Positions 1-6,800 of a DNA stretch of 35,708 nucleotides are shown one piece after another. A program made the position numbers and the translations under genes. Under the pieces are notes generated by a model, which did not search any database, was not told where the DNA came from, and saw only the letters and a list, made by a program, of their open reading frames with translations. This DNA is from Clostridia bacterium (GTDB lineage: Bacteria > Bacillota > Clostridia > Oscillospirales > CAG-272). The stretch's first letter is position 1, and each line of letters opens with the position of its first letter. Where the stretch lies: NCBI GenBank assembly GCA_017482495.1, contig JAFUMU010000057.1, positions 1 through 35,708 of the forward strand, read 5' to 3'.

Positions 1-1
1 C

Positions 2-412
2 AAATACAGCGAATTATTCTGCCTTAACTACTACGTTGAGGTTAAGGAGAAAGACCGTACATACTACGAGGTCTATACGTTTCCGAGAAACGAGAAGGTT
101 CCCGAGGGATACAAAGAGATATCCTTTGTATGCTTAAGACCTGATGGAGCGTATGAATCGCCCAGCCCGATCGGTATTATGTGCAAACGGGCAAGCAAAA
201 AGGTAGATGGGCTCGAAGGGTTTCATTTTCACCAACTGCGCCATACCTTCACAAGTAATTTGCTCTCAAACGGAGCGGCGCCGAAGGATGTGCAGGAGCT
301 TTTAGGTCACTCTGATGTCAGTACCACGATGAATGTCTACGCTCATTCTACAAGAGAGGCGAAGCGTACTTCTGCACGACTGCTCGATAAGGTGGTTGGC
401 GGCCCTATATAA
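2..412 (+). CDS. Tyrosine recombinase/integrase, C-terminal part (5' end outside window)
   Basis: This is the catalytic C-terminal part of a phage- or ICE-type tyrosine recombinase, which cuts and rejoins DNA at attachment sites. The reading frame is open from base 2 and has no start in the window, so the N-terminal SAM-like and core-binding parts lie upstream. The visible catalytic motifs are HQLRHTF (the H-x-x-R box), LGHSD (second histidine) and NVYAH, whose tyrosine is the nucleophile. The order and spacing are normal for the family and the frame looks intact to its stop. Integrase genes usually sit at one end of the element they move, so the sequence just to the right may be an element edge. 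Which element it belongs to cannot be told from this fragment. Confidence 0.93.
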   Translation, partial: KYSELFCLNYYVEVKEKDRTYYEVYTFPRNEKVPEGYKEISFVCLRPDGAYESPSPIGIMCKRASKKVDGLEGFHFHQLRHTFTSNLLSNGAAPKDVQELLGHSDVSTTMNVYAHSTREAKRTSARLLDKVVGGPI

Positions 413-485
413 AAAGTTTCCCTTCTTTTCGCTCATAAGGGCAAAAATAAGGGAAAATACATAACAATTGAGTTTGTAACAGGCG

Positions 486-512
486 AAAACCCCAGTAATA
501 TCAAGGGTTTTT
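486..512. terminator. Hairpin with T-run after the integrase
   Basis: AAAACCC (486-492) can pair with GGGTTTT (505-511) around a 12-nt loop, followed by one more T. It lies 74 bases after the integrase stop and could end that transcript. It could equally be part of an attachment-site core, since it sits where an element end is expected. The stem is short, so confidence is low. Confidence 0.4.
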
Positions 513-601
513 AGAGTGTAGGACAGTTAATGTCTAATAAATCACAATTTATGTGATAGCCTTTGTTTAGAAGCTATATTATATTTAAGGGGGTAGTAAT
601 T

Positions 602-1237
602 ATGAAAACAAATTCGATACTTTCATTGTTCCTTCTGCTTTGCATCATTCTTTGCGGCTGTACTCACGATAGCCAGTTGCCTGCAGACGGTACCACAGAT
701 GCAATAACGGAAACCGATACTGCCTCCGAAACAGCAGAACCGCAGGAATCTGAAACCTACGAAATAACGTACCGCATCGAAAAAGTCTTCGAGGATTTCA
801 ACTACGGTAAACCTGTCGAGGTTGAAGGCCTTGCCGTTACTATGATGCTGCCGAAACATATCAAAACTGATTATCCTTCAGAGATCCAAAGCCTGTATAG
901 GGTATACAATGAAGAAATGGGTAAGTACATTCGCGGATTTGAAATTTGCCGAATGGGATATGTGTCAAATGATTTCGTGTTAGACGAAAACATATATGAG
1001 GTTGCATATATTTATCGTCTTGATTCAATGTATTCCAAAGATCGCATAAGTTCGCACAAAGGTACTTTGTCGAATGGATATGAATATGTGTATTTTCAGA
1101 TAGGTGACGCTGACAGATACCGTGTGAGAATTTTTGTAAGAATTCAGGAAAACTATATATTAGAAATAGACTATGCAGACGATTCAAAAAATTACCATTG
1201 CATTTATGATATTATCGATTCGATAAAAGTAAAGTAA
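602..1237 (+). CDS. Putative secreted lipoprotein of unknown function
   Basis: The gene encodes about 211 residues. The ATG at 602 is chosen because AAGGGGG lies just upstream and because it gives a proper lipoprotein signal: a Lys near the start, a Leu/Ile-rich core, then the lipobox LCGC with the lipidated Cys at about residue 20. An in-frame ATG at 563 would place 13 extra residues before the signal. A Thr/Glu/Ser-rich linker (about residues 25-55) follows the Cys, as is typical of surface-anchored lipoproteins. The rest is a mixed alpha/beta domain with several aromatic and charged segments that I do not recognise. It is likely anchored on the outside of the membrane. It lies between the integrase and a ricin/C39-like gene and may be cargo of the same integrated element. 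No function is proposed. Confidence 0.8.
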   Translation: MKTNSILSLFLLLCIILCGCTHDSQLPADGTTDAITETDTASETAEPQESETYEITYRIEKVFEDFNYGKPVEVEGLAVTMMLPKHIKTDYPSEIQSLYRVYNEEMGKYIRGFEICRMGYVSNDFVLDENIYEVAYIYRLDSMYSKDRISSHKGTLSNGYEYVYFQIGDADRYRVRIFVRIQENYILEIDYADDSKNYHCIYDIIDSIKVK

Positions 1238-1262
1238 AAAGGAGCCGAATGGCTCCTTTTTT
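1237..1262. terminator. Bidirectional intrinsic terminator
   Basis: AAAAGGAGCC (1237-1246), loop GAAT, GGCTCCTTTT (1251-1260) and more T residues form a perfect 10-bp hairpin with T-runs on both strands. It overlaps the stop of the lipoprotein gene and sits two bases from the end of the convergent minus-strand gene, so it can serve both. Confidence 0.9.
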
Positions 1263-1264
1263 GG

Positions 1265-2209
1265 TTACTTGCGTGATGTTAAAACAAGACGGTTTATTGA
1301 TGTACAATACTGATCTTCCAATGCAGTGGCAAGGGAAACATATCTGCCAACAGGAGTTGTACCATCATCATTATAGGGATCAAGCACCTGTATATTGGCA
1401 TAGGTGTTTCCTCCGTTCGTATACCCATACGCTACTACGTAATGCTGATAGTCTTCACCAACCATATAAACTATAACAGGTCGTCCTGCATTGATCTCAG
1501 AACGTATCTTTGCAAAATAATCGTTCTGCGTGGGAAGATCATGATAAGCGAATGATGCAGAAGGGGCATTTCCCCAATTACATGTTGCATCTATAGAACT
1601 GTAAACACCCCAATTTTTCATCTGCTGAAGTGTATAATTAACTCCACCGTAATATGAAGCCACGTCGCAAACACAGCACACACAACAACCATAACGTATA
1701 ATAACATCATCATTATTATTATACTTCTGATTCAAATTCTGAGGCATAGACAGGGTTCTGGACGTGGGTGTTGCGGAAGGTGTTGCAGTATTAATATACC
1801 ATTTCTGTGTATTATCATTCTCTCCCCCGTAAGGCTTCCAACAAACGTTATCTCCGGAAATAGTCAGATACAGATTGTAATTGGACAGCTTTACAAAATA
1901 CTGCCCGGAAGCAACATGAAAGATAAAATTCACTTTTGCGTCTGTCTCATTGCCGGATATGGGATAAACGTCACAGTTGTAAGGATCACCTGCTCGATAT
2001 ACATTGAGACCGAAAGCCGTATTTACGTATGCTTTAGCATATACGCCCGAACCAAGTGAAGAAATAGACCAAATATGCGAATTATTTGCCTGAACGGTAG
2101 TATTCAAAGACGTAACACAAACATTCTGATTGTTAGAAAGACTTCCATTGTAATTCGCAATTGCAAGATACTTGCTGCTATGAGCATTTTTTAAAGTATA
2201 ATATGCCAT
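1265..2209 (-). CDS. Ricin-like lectin domain fused to a C39-like cysteine peptidase
   Basis: A 314-residue protein with two parts. Residues 1-140 look like a ricin-type beta-trefoil: it opens YYTLKNAHSSKYL and has a QxW-like box, NTQKWYI, near 134-139. A Ser/Thr/Pro linker (141-154) leads to a papain-fold domain of the C39-like group. There GCCVCCVCDVASYYG (174-188) aligns with the usual GCxxT-x-x-A-M-x-L-x-Y-Y-G active-site helix, which makes C175 the likely nucleophile. H256 (in DYQHYVVAYGY) and D277 (in VLDPY) fit the His-Asp pair. No signal peptide or membrane segment is visible, which is odd for a lectin-peptidase. Five cysteines cluster within seven residues at 175-181. The ATG is preceded by AAAGGAG. 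It may bind a glycan and cut a peptide or isopeptide, but the substrate is unknown. Confidence 0.78.
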   Translation of the reverse strand: MAYYTLKNAHSSKYLAIANYNGSLSNNQNVCVTSLNTTVQANNSHIWSISSLGSGVYAKAYVNTAFGLNVYRAGDPYNCDVYPISGNETDAKVNFIFHVASGQYFVKLSNYNLYLTISGDNVCWKPYGGENDNTQKWYINTATPSATPTSRTLSMPQNLNQKYNNNDDVIIRYGCCVCCVCDVASYYGGVNYTLQQMKNWGVYSSIDATCNWGNAPSASFAYHDLPTQNDYFAKIRSEINAGRPVIVYMVGEDYQHYVVAYGYTNGGNTYANIQVLDPYNDDGTTPVGRYVSLATALEDQYCTSINRLVLTSRK

Positions 2210-2450
2210 AAAAACTCCTTTGATTATTAAATACTTCAGAACAAAATCAGACTGTCACTTCAAAACGCTTATAAAATGCCTCCTTTCATACGCCGGATTT
2301 CATCCGCAACCGTCCTCTGATGATCTGTTGACATCATCTTATCAAAACACAGAGTTTATTTCTCCCCATCATAGCTCCTATATGTTGCATAGATGCCACT
2401 CTTCAAAGAGATACCGACAATAAAGCAAGAAATACTCTCCGCACCCCTTG
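2210..2450. other. Intergenic region upstream of the C39-like gene, with two tiny overlapping ORFs on the minus strand
   Basis: No long gene is present between the divergent C39-like gene and gldA. On the minus strand AGGAG (2376-2380) precedes a 12-codon ORF (2372-2334) whose TGA overlaps, as ATGA, the start of a 22-codon ORF (2337-2269) ending in MKGGIL. Both would be read towards the C39-like gene. Their coding status is uncertain because the KGG is encoded by AAAGGAGGC, which is itself Shine-Dalgarno-like. Confidence 0.35.
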
Positions 2451-2479
2451 TTGACAGGGGGAATGGGTTGTGCTAAAAT
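2451..2479 (+). promoter_or_regulatory. Strong sigma-A promoter of gldA
   Basis: TTGACA (2451-2456), a 17-base spacer and TAAAAT (2474-2479) preceded by TGC, an extended -10. The start codon is 35 bases further on, with AAGGA upstream of it. Confidence 0.9.
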
Positions 2480-2514
2480 TATGGTACAAATAAAAACAAG
2501 GATGGTATAAACCA

Positions 2515-3612
2515 ATGGCAAATATTCTTATCAGCCCTTCTAAGTACGTTCAGGGCGCAGGCGAGCTTGGCAAGCTTGGCTCATATGCAGAAAAGTACGG
2601 CAAGAAGGCTCTCATCGTTATTACAGCCTCCGGCTACAAGAGAGTTGGCGCTATGATCGAGGACGGCTTCAAGAGTGCTTCCTGCGACATCGTTTTCGAC
2701 TACTTCAACGGCGAATGCTCCAAGAATGAGATCAACCGTCTCATCGAGGTTGTTAACGCTAACGGCTGTGATATGGTCATCGGTGTCGGCGGCGGTAAGA
2801 TCCTTGACACCTGTAAGGCTGTTGCTTACTACAAGGCTCTCCCCGTTCTCATCTGCCCCACTATCGCTTCCACAGATGCTCCCTGCAGCGCTCTTTCCGT
2901 TATCTACACAGACGAGGGCGTTTTCGAAGAGTATCTCTTCCTTCCCGCTAACCCCAACATGGTCCTCATGGACACAGACGTTATAACAAAGTCCCCCGCC
3001 CGTCTCACAGTTTCCGGTATGGGCGACGCTCTCGCTACTTACTTCGAGGCAAGAGCAGTTAAGGCAAGCGACGGAACAACTTGCGCAGGCGGCAAGGTTA
3101 CAACTGCCGCTATGGCTCTCGCTGAGCTCTGCTTCAACACTCTTATGGAAGAGGGCGTTAAGGCTAAGCTGGCTCTCGAGGCAGGCGTTTGCACAACTGC
3201 TGTTGAAAAGGTTATCGAGGCTAACACTCTCCTCAGCGGTATCGGATTTGAAAGCGGCGGTCTCGCAGGAGCTCACGCTATTCACAACGGCCTCACAGTT
3301 CTTGAGGAGTGCCACCATATGTACCACGGCGAAAAGGTTGCCTTCGGTACTATCGCTCAGCTCGTTCTCGAAAACGTTCCCGAAGAGCAGCTCGTTGACG
3401 TTATCACTTGGTGCATCGAGCTCGGTCTCCCCGTTACTCTCTCTGAGCTCGGCGCAGGCGACGTTTCCGACGAGAGACTTATGGAGGTTGCAAAGGCTGC
3501 CAGCGTTGAAGGCGAAACTATCCACAACATGCCCTTCAAGGTTACTGCCGAATCCGTTTTCGCTGCTATCAAGGCTGCTGACGCTTACGGCCGCTACTAT
3601 CTCTGCGACTAA
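2515..3612 (+). CDS. gldA: Glycerol dehydrogenase (NAD-dependent, iron-containing-type ADH family)
   Basis: A 365-residue cytosolic enzyme that oxidises glycerol to dihydroxyacetone with NAD, or runs the reverse reaction in fermentation. The N-terminal half has the NAD-binding GVGGGKILDTCKA motif (about 92-104) and the CPTIASTDAP segment. The C-terminal helical half holds the metal ligands seen in family members: Asp in SGMGDALATYFEA, His in GLAGAHAIHNG and His in MYHGEKVAFG. Length and motif order are normal for GldA. The promoter is near-consensus and codon choice is very narrow (Lys AAG, Val GTT, Ala GCT, Leu CTC/CTT), more so than in most neighbours, which suggests very high expression. 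It appears to be transcribed alone. The next gene is convergent and separated by the repeat cluster at 3628-4022. A dehydrogenase acting on a related polyol such as 1,2-propanediol is possible. Confidence 0.95.
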   Translation: MANILISPSKYVQGAGELGKLGSYAEKYGKKALIVITASGYKRVGAMIEDGFKSASCDIVFDYFNGECSKNEINRLIEVVNANGCDMVIGVGGGKILDTCKAVAYYKALPVLICPTIASTDAPCSALSVIYTDEGVFEEYLFLPANPNMVLMDTDVITKSPARLTVSGMGDALATYFEARAVKASDGTTCAGGKVTTAAMALAELCFNTLMEEGVKAKLALEAGVCTTAVEKVIEANTLLSGIGFESGGLAGAHAIHNGLTVLEECHHMYHGEKVAFGTIAQLVLENVPEEQLVDVITWCIELGLPVTLSELGAGDVSDERLMEVAKAASVEGETIHNMPFKVTAESVFAAIKAADAYGRYYLCD

Positions 3613-3627
3613 GATTGATATTTTTAT

Positions 3628-3690
3628 GGGGGAAACTCTCTTTCGGAGAGCGTTTCCCCCATACCCCTTTCAGAGAACTTTGAATAGGGG
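3628..3690 (-). repeat. G-rich hairpin repeat, copy R1
   Basis: Read on the minus strand, this contains TTCTCTGAAAGGGGTATGGGGG and a hairpin with GGGGGAAAC paired to GTTTCCCCC (3628-3636 with 3652-3660) plus an inner CTCTC/GAGAG. It matches copy R5 near 17020 base for base over most of its length. It lies just after gldA but lacks a clear T-run, so it is not a normal intrinsic terminator. Confidence 0.75.
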
Positions 3691-3720
3691 TGAATATTTT
3701 TAGGTGCACTGAACGTTCGC

Positions 3721-3846
3721 GTCTTCCCGCCCAAATGCTGTGCATTTGGGGATAAGAAAAGAAGAAGGATATTAAAAAAGGAAGCTCGTTTCCTTTTTTA
3801 ATATCCTTCTTCTTTTCGTGGCGACTATAGTCGCCTACGGGAAGAC
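3721..3846 (-). repeat. Cloverleaf-forming intergenic element, copy A
   Basis: The outer stem GTCTTCCCG (3721-3729) pairs with CGGGAAGAC (3838-3846). Inside are three hairpins. The first has CCCAAATGC paired with GCATTTGGG around a 3-nt loop (3730-3750). The second is a perfect 28-bp stem with a 6-nt loop (3756-3817). The third is GGCGAC-TATA-GTCGCC (3820-3835). Copy B at 16775-16965 has the same layout with different stem sequences. The strand is given as minus because wobble pairs in copy B favour a minus-strand RNA, but the element may act as DNA. Confidence 0.7.
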
Positions 3847-3916
3847 TAACTGATCCCATCCCCTCCGAATCCCATTTAGCTGTAGAATATTCTAAGCACC
3901 AATATAAGCGTTACTT

Positions 3917-3964
3917 AAAAAGGTTTGGGGGGCGTGGGGGGCCTTTCCTTAAAAGGCACCCCAC
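3917..3964 (+). repeat. G-rich hairpin repeat, copy R2
   Basis: AAAAAGGTTTGGGGGG followed by a hairpin. GTGGGG pairs with CCCCAC and GCCTTT with AAAGGC around the loop CCTTA, with a single G-A mismatch. It shares its leading motif and loop with R3, 17 bases downstream, but has a different, still paired, stem. Confidence 0.75.
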
Positions 3965-3980
3965 ATAAATCCGTTATCCG

Positions 3981-4022
3981 AAAAGGTTTGGGGGTGCAGG
4001 GGGGATTTCCTTAAAATCCCCC
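3981..4022 (+). repeat. G-rich hairpin repeat, copy R3
   Basis: AAAAGGTTTGGGGG followed by GGGGGATTT, loop CCTTA and AAATCCCCC, a 9-bp stem. It is nearly identical to R4 (16696-16738, minus strand). It sits 15 bases beyond the stop of the GH36 gene and may protect that transcript's 3' end. There is no T-run. Confidence 0.75.
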
Positions 4023-4037
4023 TTGCAATATTAAAAT

Positions 4038-6194
4038 TCACTGTCTGACAAAATGCCAAATTTGGGAAGTAAATCTTGAAGTATCGCTGAAAGCGGAGAC
4101 GCCGGCAAGGAGTTCAGCGCCGGAATAGAGCTTACCGCTGACGGTGTCGAGGTAAGTAGCATTGGCATCAGCCGTGGAAACGGGGAGAATGATCTCGTTT
4201 TCCGTATCCTCATCAAACTGCAGGAAGGAAAGGAGAAAATCTCTTCCGTCGGTGTAGTAATAAGCGCTGTAATTCGTCTCGAAGGGATTGAGAATGCTGT
4301 AGTAATCGCCTCTGAGAATAAGGGGCTCGTACTGACGGTATGTTTCTATCTGATTCTTAACAGTTTCCTTCACCGTATCGCTCAGATTGGGCAGATGGAT
4401 CTCGTATCCAAGAGCACCGCCCATAGCAACGTGCCAACCGTATCTGAGCTGACGGGGGTCCTCGCAGGATCCGCCGTGGTTTGCAACGTGACAGCTCATT
4501 GTTGCCGCAGGATAAGCAAGCATAGAGGAATACTGAATGCGAACTCTGTCCCAGGGGAGAGTGTTGTCGCTGGTCCAGATCATAGTGCTGTACTTCATCA
4601 TACCGAGATCGTAGCGACCGCCGCCACCGGCGCAGTTTTCGATCATAGCATTGGGGAATTTCTCTCTGAACCATCTGAAGAGCTCGTACGTGCCAAGCAT
4701 ATAGCGATAGTAGACCTCGCCCTGACGCTCGGGAGGAAGAGCCGCACTTCCCGCCTGAGAAATGTTACGGTTCATATCCCACTTAAAGTAGTCTATGCTG
4801 CAGCCCTCAAAGGTCTTCGAGAAGATGTCCTTAAGATACTCAACGACCTCGGGATTGCCCATATCAAGAACAAGCTGCTGACGGGATTCCATACGCACTC
4901 TGTCCTTGCAGTGGATACACCAGTCGGGATGAGCATTGTAAAGCTCGGAGGCAGCATTGATCATCTCGGGCTCTACCCAAATACCAAACTTGATGCCGCG
5001 CTCCTTAACGCTGTCGATAAATGACTTAAGTCCCTTGGGGAACTTCTGCTTGTTTTCATACCAGTCGCCGAGAGAAGTCCAGTCGCTGTGACGCTCGCCG
5101 AACCAGCCGTCGTCCATAACAAGCATATCACAGCCGTATTTAGCTGCCGTTTCAGCAAATCGCAGCATCTCCGCCTCGTCTATCTTGAAGTAGCAAGCCT
5201 CCCAAGTGTTGAGAACAACAGGTCTCTTTTCAAAGGGCTCGGGAGGGAGAATGCGGCGGCGAACGAAATCATGGAAATTTCGGCTCATCTTTCCGATACC
5301 GCTGTCGGAATAGGTCATAACAGCCTCGGGAGAAACAAAGCTCTCGCCTACGCCAAGATGCCACTGAAAATTCTCCTCGCCAAGACCAACCTGGATCCTT
5401 GTTCTGCCAACCTGACAAACCTCAACCTCGTCTGCAAAGCTTCCGCTGAAAACGAAGTTGAAGCCGTAAGCTCTTCCCTCCTCCTCTCTTGCGTCGTGAT
5501 CGCACAGGGCAAAGAAGGGATTGTACTGATGGCTGGATGCGCCTCTGCGGCTGAAAATGCTCTGAAGTCCGTGGTGAAGAGGCACTCTCTGATAGTTTCT
5601 CTCGCCGTAATGCCGACCGTAGAGGCTGATCATATCAAGATCGCATCGGGGCAGGTCAAGAGTAAGGCTCATGCACTTCTCAATAACCAGCTTGTTCTCG
5701 CCGTTGTTTGTGATCTTAACGTATCTTGAAATAACGTCCTCGCGGGGAAATACTGTATAGTAAAGCTTTACCTCAGCCCCTGTAAGGTCGTCCTCCATAG
5801 TGATCTCAAGTGTCTTTGTGTCTGCGTCCGCATCTGCAGAGGGAAGACCGGGCAGCTCTTCTCTGCCGTCGAAAATACGGTAGCCCTTATAGTAAAGGAA
5901 CGTAGCGCAGTCGCCGTTTACATTTCTCAGCTTAAGTGAGGATGTGCGGTAGTCTCCGCTGTCGTAGCCGGAATACTCAAGCATCGCTGTGTCGGGAAGG
6001 TAGGAAAGATGATGCTCCTTGTGGAATGGAGCAAAGGAAACTATACGTTCCTCGTAATCCTTATACTCTGCATTCTCTCTTGCACCGTAGTAAAGATTCA
6101 CGGGGAATTTACCGTAAAGTATCTGAAATGCGTATTCTGTATTATCCGTCTGAAGGACGAACATATTTCTTTCGTTATTAAATGAGATAGGCAT
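4038..6194 (-). CDS. Alpha-galactosidase, glycoside hydrolase family 36
   Basis: A 718-residue enzyme that removes terminal alpha-1,6-galactose from raffinose-type sugars or galactomannan. It has the full GH36 layout: an N-terminal beta-sandwich (about 1-320), a TIM barrel with WEACYF and MLVMDDGWFG, and a C-terminal beta domain. The nucleophile is D473 in YFKWDMNR and the acid/base is D543 in WTSDNTLPW. Their 70-residue separation fits the family. ENCAGGGGRYD between them lines the galactose site. No signal peptide is seen, so it acts in the cytosol on imported oligosaccharides. The ATG is preceded by AGAGGA. It is the last gene of a minus-strand run, 33 bases after the GyrI-like gene and downstream of a GH31 glycosidase, so the two enzymes are probably made together. 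No transporter is in the run. Confidence 0.95.
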   Translation of the reverse strand: MPISFNNERNMFVLQTDNTEYAFQILYGKFPVNLYYGARENAEYKDYEERIVSFAPFHKEHHLSYLPDTAMLEYSGYDSGDYRTSSLKLRNVNGDCATFLYYKGYRIFDGREELPGLPSADADADTKTLEITMEDDLTGAEVKLYYTVFPREDVISRYVKITNNGENKLVIEKCMSLTLDLPRCDLDMISLYGRHYGERNYQRVPLHHGLQSIFSRRGASSHQYNPFFALCDHDAREEEGRAYGFNFVFSGSFADEVEVCQVGRTRIQVGLGEENFQWHLGVGESFVSPEAVMTYSDSGIGKMSRNFHDFVRRRILPPEPFEKRPVVLNTWEACYFKIDEAEMLRFAETAAKYGCDMLVMDDGWFGERHSDWTSLGDWYENKQKFPKGLKSFIDSVKERGIKFGIWVEPEMINAASELYNAHPDWCIHCKDRVRMESRQQLVLDMGNPEVVEYLKDIFSKTFEGCSIDYFKWDMNRNISQAGSAALPPERQGEVYYRYMLGTYELFRWFREKFPNAMIENCAGGGGRYDLGMMKYSTMIWTSDNTLPWDRVRIQYSSMLAYPAATMSCHVANHGGSCEDPRQLRYGWHVAMGGALGYEIHLPNLSDTVKETVKNQIETYRQYEPLILRGDYYSILNPFETNYSAYYYTDGRDFLLSFLQFDEDTENEIILPVSTADANATYLDTVSGKLYSGAELLAGVSAFSDTSRFTSQIWHFVRQ

Positions 6195-6227
6195 AGTAAA
6201 CTGTCCTCTATTTAAGGCTTTAGATTT

Positions 6228-6731
6228 TTATCTTTCTACAACAGGGCACCAAAGCTCGATCAAAGTATCCTCGCTGTGAGCATTTTCGGTACAATACTTT
6301 TCAAATGAGCGCATACCGTCATGCCAATCGTATTTTCTGTAAGAATCCTGAAAATAGCCGTTATACACTTCGTTCTGCATGTTGAAGAAGTTAGGATCCA
6401 TAGGACCGTGAGCTTCAAACACAAGATATTTTGTTTCGGGAATGATCATTGTATCAAGTCCATCTAAATTATCTGACTCGGTTTCTACTCCGATCAGCCA
6501 AGGAGACTTTCCGGGCTCACCGCCACCGATACAGTAAGCAAGACTTTTGCTTGGCTTTTCAACATCGATTTCAGCCATTCTTTCAAAAAAGCCGGTTTCA
6601 TTTCTACACTGTCCCCAAACGTCCTCTTCCATGATGCCTCGTCTGCCTGCAAGAGTCCACACGGATTTATCAACCAAACGATACTTAATTTCAACATTAT
6701 TTGAGGATCTATATACGAAAATCTCAGACAT
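6228..6731 (-). CDS. GyrI-like / AraC effector-binding domain protein
   Basis: A 167-residue stand-alone domain of the GyrI-like (SOUL/BmrR C-terminal) fold, which binds small molecules in a cleft between two repeats. The pattern of an N-terminal strand with VEIKYRLVDKSVWTLAGRRG, a central Gly/Pro-rich part, MIIPETKYLVFEAHGP, and a C-terminal NAHSEDTLIELWCPV strand is typical of these domains. There is no DNA-binding helix-turn-helix, so it is not a complete regulator. Such proteins may sequester or hydrolyse ligands, or act with a partner. AAGGAG lies upstream of the ATG. It is placed between the GH31 and GH36 genes, on the same strand and closely spaced, which suggests it senses or handles a compound linked to their substrates. 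That link is inference. Confidence 0.82.
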   Translation of the reverse strand: MSEIFVYRSSNNVEIKYRLVDKSVWTLAGRRGIMEEDVWGQCRNETGFFERMAEIDVEKPSKSLAYCIGGGEPGKSPWLIGVETESDNLDGLDTMIIPETKYLVFEAHGPMDPNFFNMQNEVYNGYFQDSYRKYDWHDGMRSFEKYCTENAHSEDTLIELWCPVVER

Positions 6732-6760
6732 ATTTATTTTGCTCCTTTATCTTTATTGAA

Positions 6761-6791
6761 GCAGGGGATTTTCCATTAAAAAATCCCCTGC
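6761..6791 (-). other. Intergenic hairpin between the GH31 and GyrI-like genes
   Basis: GCAGGGGATTTT (6761-6772) pairs perfectly with AAAATCCCCTGC (6780-6791), a 12-bp stem with a 7-nt loop. No T-run follows on the minus strand. It looks more like an RNA-processing or stability hairpin that protects the GH31 part of the message than a full terminator. Confidence 0.6.
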
Positions 6792-6800
6792 CCTTTCTGA

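Noticed and set aside
541..557. ATCACA-ATTTA-TGTGAT palindrome before the lipoprotein, first thought to be a CRP site
   Set aside because: A CRP site has TGTGA first and TCACA second; here the arms are in the opposite order, and no promoter could be placed with it.
2581..3525. A 314-codon open frame on the minus strand, opposite gldA
   Set aside because: It is a by-product of gldA's narrow codon choice; its translation is Ser/Asn/Val-rich with no domain, and it has no ribosome binding site.
3628..4022. CRISPR array
   Set aside because: The repeats are not direct repeats of equal length with spacers; they are hairpins in both orientations, and no cas gene is present.
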